This document shows positions 36,977-40,670 of a stretch of 40,670 nt of DNA, one piece after another. Under the pieces are notes generated by a model. The model had not been told where the DNA came from, did no database searches, and saw only the letters and a program-made list of their open reading frames with translations. The first letter of the stretch is position 1. Every line of letters begins with the position of its first letter. A program made the position numbers and the translations under genes. The stretch spans positions 1 to 40,670 of the forward strand of contig JAAAOQ010000132.1 in the NCBI GenBank assembly GCA_009908845.1, in the 5' to 3' direction. The DNA comes from Gammaproteobacteria bacterium (GTDB lineage: Bacteria; Pseudomonadota; Gammaproteobacteria; Chromatiales; Chromatiaceae).

Positions 36977-37618
36977 CTAACGCCCTGCCTGCTTCGTGCT
37001 CATTGGCGGCGTCGCGAGCTGGCGGCGCAGCGCCTGGACGATCTCTTCGGCGGGTGTTGCGTGATCGAGTACATCCACCAACACCCCGTTGGCGTCGATG
37101 AGATAGGTATACGCCGAGTGATCGACCATGTAGCCCATCGCCGATCCTGGCTGCTCACTCCGTTGGTAGGCAGCGCCATACTTAGCCGCCACGGCGGACA
37201 CCTCGTGCTCGGCACCGGTGACACCAATGATGCTCGGATGAAAGTAGGCAACATAATCAGCGAGATGTTCCGGTGCGTCCCGCTGCGGGTCGACGCTCAC
37301 GAAGATCGGCTGGACGCGGTCGAGCTCGCCAGGCGTCAGTGCGCGCAGCGCCAGCGCAATGATCGCGAGATTAGTCGGGCAGATATCCGGGCAGGCTGTA
37401 TAACCGAAGTAGAGCAAGACCACCTTCCCACGCAGATCATCCAGGCGGACCGGCCCGTTCGCCGAAACCAACTGGAAATCCCCGCCAGCCGGGGGTGCGT
37501 TGAGATCGAGCCGCGCATGCCGGCCCGGCGCATCGCCGGCCGGACTCCACACCAGCGTCAGCCAGACCAATGTTGCACTCAACAGCGCAATCGCGCCCAA
37601 GAGCAGGTGCTTCGACAT
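36977..37618 (-). CDS. SCO1/SenC-family protein
   Basis: A 213-residue membrane-anchored thioredoxin-fold protein. One N-terminal hydrophobic segment is followed by the copper site C76-x3-C80 (TACPDICP) and H167 (VDHSAYTYLID). SCO proteins deliver copper to, or reduce, the CuA centre of cytochrome oxidase. The location beside cytochrome c4 fits respiratory-chain assembly. It ends 113 bases before the cytochrome c4 start. Confidence 0.93.
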   Translation of the reverse strand: MSKHLLLGAIALLSATLVWLTLVWSPAGDAPGRHARLDLNAPPAGGDFQLVSANGPVRLDDLRGKVVLLYFGYTACPDICPTNLAIIALALRALTPGELDRVQPIFVSVDPQRDAPEHLADYVAYFHPSIIGVTGAEHEVSAVAAKYGAAYQRSEQPGSAMGYMVDHSAYTYLIDANGVLVDVLDHATPAEEIVQALRRQLATPPMSTKQAGR

Positions 37619-37730
37619 GGTTCAACGCGGGGGCCGACAAACGGGACAGGGCGACCCAGCTGACGGGGAACGCCGTCCATCGCAGCATCGCCGGCAAGAA
37701 GGTGGCGAGATGGCAGTCGAATCCATGCCT

Positions 37731-38270
37731 TCAGATCGCTGTCGCACGATGCTTGATCGCCAGCTCGATATAATGTTGGGCCGCGTAGTCGAGGTATTCG
37801 AGCTCCAAGTCGGTCAACGTTCTGGACGGCTTGGCAGGCGAGCCGATATACATGAAGCCACTCTGCAGGACTTTCCCGGGAGGGACGAGTGAGCCGGCCG
37901 CGAGCATGAGCCGAGGCCTTAGCACGGCGCGGTCAAGTACGGTGGCACCGATACCGATCAGGCAATGATCGTGCACCTCGCAACCGTGCAGGGTCGCGTG
38001 ATGGCCGATGGTGACGCGCTCGTGAACGATGGTCGGCGCACCACCCGGCAGAAAGCGGGAGTCATGGGAAACATGCAGCACGCTTCCGTCCTGGACATTG
38101 CTGCCGGCGCCAACGTGGATTCGATGAATGTCGCCGCGTAGTACCGCCGTTGGCCAGATCGACGCCTGTTCGCCGATCTCGACATCGCCGATCACAACCG
38201 CGGCCTCGTCAATCCACGCATCAGGGGCGATGCGCGGCTCAAGCCCTTGATAACTCCGTACGTTGGTCAT
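37731..38270 (-). CDS. Gamma-carbonic anhydrase-like hexapeptide-repeat protein
   Basis: A 179-residue left-handed beta-helix protein of the YrdA/CaiE group, with repeated hexapeptides (AAVVIGDVEIGEQASIWPTAVLRGD onward). Three zinc-site histidines are in place: VLHVSHD and IGHHATLHGCEV. Active gamma carbonic anhydrases hydrate CO2; many close relatives have no measured activity. A C-terminal helix (LELEYLDYAAQHYIELAIKH) completes the family pattern. It is upstream of and on the same strand as the SCO gene. Confidence 0.92.
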   Translation of the reverse strand: MTNVRSYQGLEPRIAPDAWIDEAAVVIGDVEIGEQASIWPTAVLRGDIHRIHVGAGSNVQDGSVLHVSHDSRFLPGGAPTIVHERVTIGHHATLHGCEVHDHCLIGIGATVLDRAVLRPRLMLAAGSLVPPGKVLQSGFMYIGSPAKPSRTLTDLELEYLDYAAQHYIELAIKHRATAI

Positions 38271-38387
38271 CGTGCTGCCCTAGAAACCTCGTCGGCGGTC
38301 GCTTCAACTTGCATGCTATCACGACCCCTTCGGCGCACTGTGGTTCCGCGGCGTCTCTGCTATCCTCTGGATCGTTCGCGCCAATCG

Positions 38388-38423
38388 ACCCCCAGCATCC
38401 GACCTACCCCCAGCATCCGACCT
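38388..38423 (+). repeat. Perfect 18-bp tandem duplication
   Basis: ACCCCCAGCATCCGACCT occurs twice with no gap, ending four bases before the ATG of the CNP1-like gene. It therefore occupies the ribosome-binding region, and no purine-rich Shine-Dalgarno is visible there. Confidence 0.85.
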
Positions 38424-38427
38424 GCCC

Positions 38428-39003
38428 ATGCCGCCGTTCCTGTTCGCCCTCAGTCTCTTTCTGCTCACCGTTGCGGGAGCCGGCCAGGCACAATCGCCCT
38501 TCGTCTTCGGCCCCGAAGAGGTCGTTCCAAAGAGCGTCAAGCCTGGCAAGAAATGGACTGAGAGACGCGTGGAGGAGCTGCCGGCTTGGCCAGCGGATCA
38601 AGACCTAATCAGGCTGTCGCTTGATCAGGCATCCCCTCGCTTCACCTACTACCTCGACCGTGCGAGCCTCGAGGTCGGTTCGGACCAGGTTGTGCGCTAC
38701 GTACTCGTCGCCGAAACCAGCAACGGCAGTCGCAACCTCAGCTTCGAAGGTATCCGGTGCACCCCGAACGGCGCCCATCGAACCTACGCGTTTGGTCATG
38801 CCGGGCGCTTCGAGTGGATCGAAGGCGACGTCGACTGGCAACCGATCGACCGATCTGGTGCCGATCCCGCTCGCTATGAGCTCTGGCGCCATTACCTTTG
38901 CGTGCCACGGCTGTTTCAACCTCGACCGAAGTCTGAGCAGGTCCGGCTGCTCCGAAGCGGGCGTGTGCCAGAGCTCGAAAACCGCGGCTTCTTGACGAAC
39001 TGA
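38428..39003 (+). CDS. CNP1-like family exported protein
   Basis: A 191-residue protein with a signal peptide (MPPFLFALSLFLLTVAGAGQAQ). The CNP1-like pattern follows: the VVRYVLVAETSNGSRNLSFEGIRC block, then RTYAFGHAGRFEWIE and the WRHYLC segment, whose two cysteines may bond. The family is periplasmic and of unknown function. The start at 38428 is immediately after a tandem duplication, with no clear ribosome-binding site. Confidence 0.85.
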   Translation: MPPFLFALSLFLLTVAGAGQAQSPFVFGPEEVVPKSVKPGKKWTERRVEELPAWPADQDLIRLSLDQASPRFTYYLDRASLEVGSDQVVRYVLVAETSNGSRNLSFEGIRCTPNGAHRTYAFGHAGRFEWIEGDVDWQPIDRSGADPARYELWRHYLCVPRLFQPRPKSEQVRLLRSGRVPELENRGFLTN

Positions 39004-39173
39004 CGGCGCTGTTTGAAAGGGCACCCGCCGAGTCGCATCTACTGCGCGTGCCACGCAGGTTTGCTGCCACAACCCCTTCGCCGTGACCCGATGCGGAACT
39101 GAACACATCTGCTAGCTAAATGAGATGGCAGCCGGATGAGACCTAATCGGTGATAGCCTCTTTGATCGAAACG

Positions 39174-40491
39174 ATGGAAAATCCACTGCTCGAAGACCGG
39201 GTTCACCCGGCCTTTACTCGCATTACGCCGGAGCATGCCGAGCCGGCAATCGATACCCTGATCGCCGAGGGGCGGCGCCTGATTGCGGCCCTGACCCCAG
39301 GATATCGACTCCGCAACCTGGGACAGCCTCGTTCAGCCGATCGAGGAAGAGGATGACCGCCTCGCCCGCGCTTGGTCACCCATCAGTCACTTGAACGCGG
39401 TCATGAGCTCCGATGCGCTGCGTGCCGCGTACAACGCATGTCTTCCGAAGCTGAGCGCGTATGCAACCGAGGTGGGTCACAACGAGAAGCTCTATCGCGG
39501 TTATCAGCGTGTTGCCGAGACCGATGATCTCGATCCCGCGCAGCGGAAGATGCTAGCGAACGCGCTGCGCGACATGCATCTTGCCGGTGTTGACCTAGCC
39601 AAATAGGCGAAGGCGCGTTTCAAAGAGATCAGTAACGAGCTGTCCCGGCTGACCAGCCAATTCGAGGAAAAGCTTCTCGACGCCACCAAGGCCTGGTTCA
39701 AGCACATCACCAACCCGGATCACCTCGCCGGTCTTCCGGATTCCACGATCGCACTTGCCAAGCATTTGGCGGAAGAGCGGGAGCTTGATGGCTGGGTGTT
39801 AACCTTGGACATCCCATCCTACCTCCCAGTGATGAAGTACGCCGAGGATAGGGCGCTTCGCCGGGCGATCTACGAGGCCTATACGACGCGCGCATCGGAT
39901 CAGGGGCCAAACGCCGGTCAGTGGGATAACAGCCAAATCATCGAAGAGATATTGGCGCTCCGCCATGAACAGGCTCAACTACTCGGCTTCAGCAACTATG
40001 CTGAGGTATCACTCGAGCTCAAAATGGCGCGGAGCACCGATGACGTCATGGCCTTTCTGAACGATCTCGCCCGCCGCTCAACACCTCAGGCACGCCGAGA
40101 GCTCGCAGAGGTCCAAGGCTTTGCGAGTGAACATGGCGGACCCGCACGGTTAGAGACCTGGGACATACCCTATTGGCCCGAACGACTTGCGGCAGACACG
40201 CTATGCGAGTGGCGGCGCTTGGATGGATGTCTGCACGAACCGACTCATGAGCCGTCGGAGACGACAGCTCCCACGGCGTACTTGGTCTGCAACTTCACGC
40301 CTCCAATCGAGGGCCTACCGACACTCTTGACGCACGATGAGGTTCAGGCCCTGTTCCATGAGTTCGGCCACGGGCTCCACCACATGCTGACCCGTGTCGA
40401 TTACCCCGCCGTCGCCGGCATCAACGGCGTGGCTTGGGATGCAGCAGAAATTCCGAGGCAGTCCGGGATTGAGGATGCGAAAGCCGCATAG
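39174..40491 (+). pseudogene. prlC: Decayed oligopeptidase A gene (M3 metallopeptidase)
   Basis: Similarity to oligopeptidase A starts at the ATG at 39174 (MENPLLEDRVHPAFTRITPEH). It shifts frame near 39295 (PQDIDSATWDSLVQPIEEEDD), meets an in-frame TAG at 39604-39606 and continues (LDIPSYLPVMKYAEDRALR, then RASDQGPNAGQWDN). About 90-100 residues are missing around 40200, with extra frame changes. The zinc motif is intact in FHEFGHGLHHMLTR. The frame then ends at 40491, losing roughly the last fifth of the family length. Several independent lesions mean this is not a working peptidase. It abuts the rRNA operon terminator. Confidence 0.88.
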
Positions 40492-40512
40492 AACGCCAAG
40501 ATGCGGCCCAAT

Positions 40513-40544
40513 AAAAAAGCCCACCCTCAATCGAGAGTGGGCTT
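40513..40544 (-). terminator. Rho-independent terminator of the rRNA operon
   Basis: On the minus strand AAGCCCACTCTC, loop GATT, GAGGGTGGGCTT form a 12-base stem with one G-T pair, and the run TTTTTT follows. It lies about 20 bases after the 5S rRNA gene. Confidence 0.9.
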
Positions 40545-40566
40545 CGTTGCCCGAAGGCGAAATAAC

Positions 40567-40670
40567 CCCTGGCGGTGACCTACTTTCGCATGGGGAGGCC
40601 CCACACTATCATCGGCGATGCACCGTTTCACTTCTGAGTTCGGCATGGGATCAGGTGGTTCCAGTGCTCT
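40567..40670 (-). rRNA. rrf: 5S ribosomal RNA (5' end beyond the window)
   Basis: The minus strand shows the conserved 5S segments CCATGCCGAACTCAGAAGTG and CCCCATGCGAAAGTAGGTCA, ending GCCAGG. About 104 of roughly 118 bases are present; the first dozen or so lie beyond base 40670. The rest of the rRNA operon should lie further right. Confidence 0.93.

Overview
The window is high-GC gammaproteobacterial chromosome. The gene order topA-smg-dprA-LysM facing def-fmt-rsmB, then a DUF4390 gene and ntrY-ntrX-trkA-trkH, is typical of the class. Together with cytochrome c4, a SCO protein and an SLC13/RCK-type carrier it suggests a Chromatiales-like (purple sulfur bacterium-type) organism. That placement is inference from gene content only.

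Layout. 1-4501: a globin, an SLC13-type permease, a small lipoprotein and a cyclopropane-fatty-acid-synthase-like methyltransferase. 4588-8630 is accessory DNA. It holds two broken, mutually homologous copies of a plasmid transfer module (TraL/StbB-like NTPase plus TraM-like protein) on either side of an intact AbrB/PIN toxin-antitoxin pair, then an intact RelE/ParE-type toxin with a ribbon-helix-helix antitoxin, then gene debris. 8631-28392 is housekeeping: a 2OG-Fe(II) oxygenase, topA, smg, dprA and a LysM protein on the minus strand, and def, fmt and then a tightly coupled series rsmB-DUF4390-ntrY-ntrX-trkA on the plus strand. trkH, a ferritin-like protein, a TPR protein and xseA follow. 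28498-33438: guaB, guaA, tadA and an unexpected tandem-BMC-domain shell-type protein. 33750-39003: a secreted methyltransferase, a two-CxxC hypothetical protein, an endonuclease/phosphatase-family protein, cytochrome c4, SCO, a gamma-class carbonic anhydrase-like protein and a CNP1-like protein. 39174-40491 is a decayed oligopeptidase A gene. It converges on the end of an rRNA operon, seen as a terminator and a 5S rRNA cut by the window edge.

Most unusual content. (1) A family of about 85-bp structured intergenic repeats, with four well-conserved copies all in one orientation and two or three diverged copies, twice arranged as conserved-plus-diverged pairs. (2) A lone BMC-T-like gene with no microcompartment operon around it. 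(3) The duplicated, decaying TraL/TraM remnants around toxin-antitoxin genes that are still open. (4) An NtrX that lacks a recognisable GAFTGA loop and has arginine at the Walker A lysine position. No CRISPR array, intact insertion sequence or tRNA gene was recognised.
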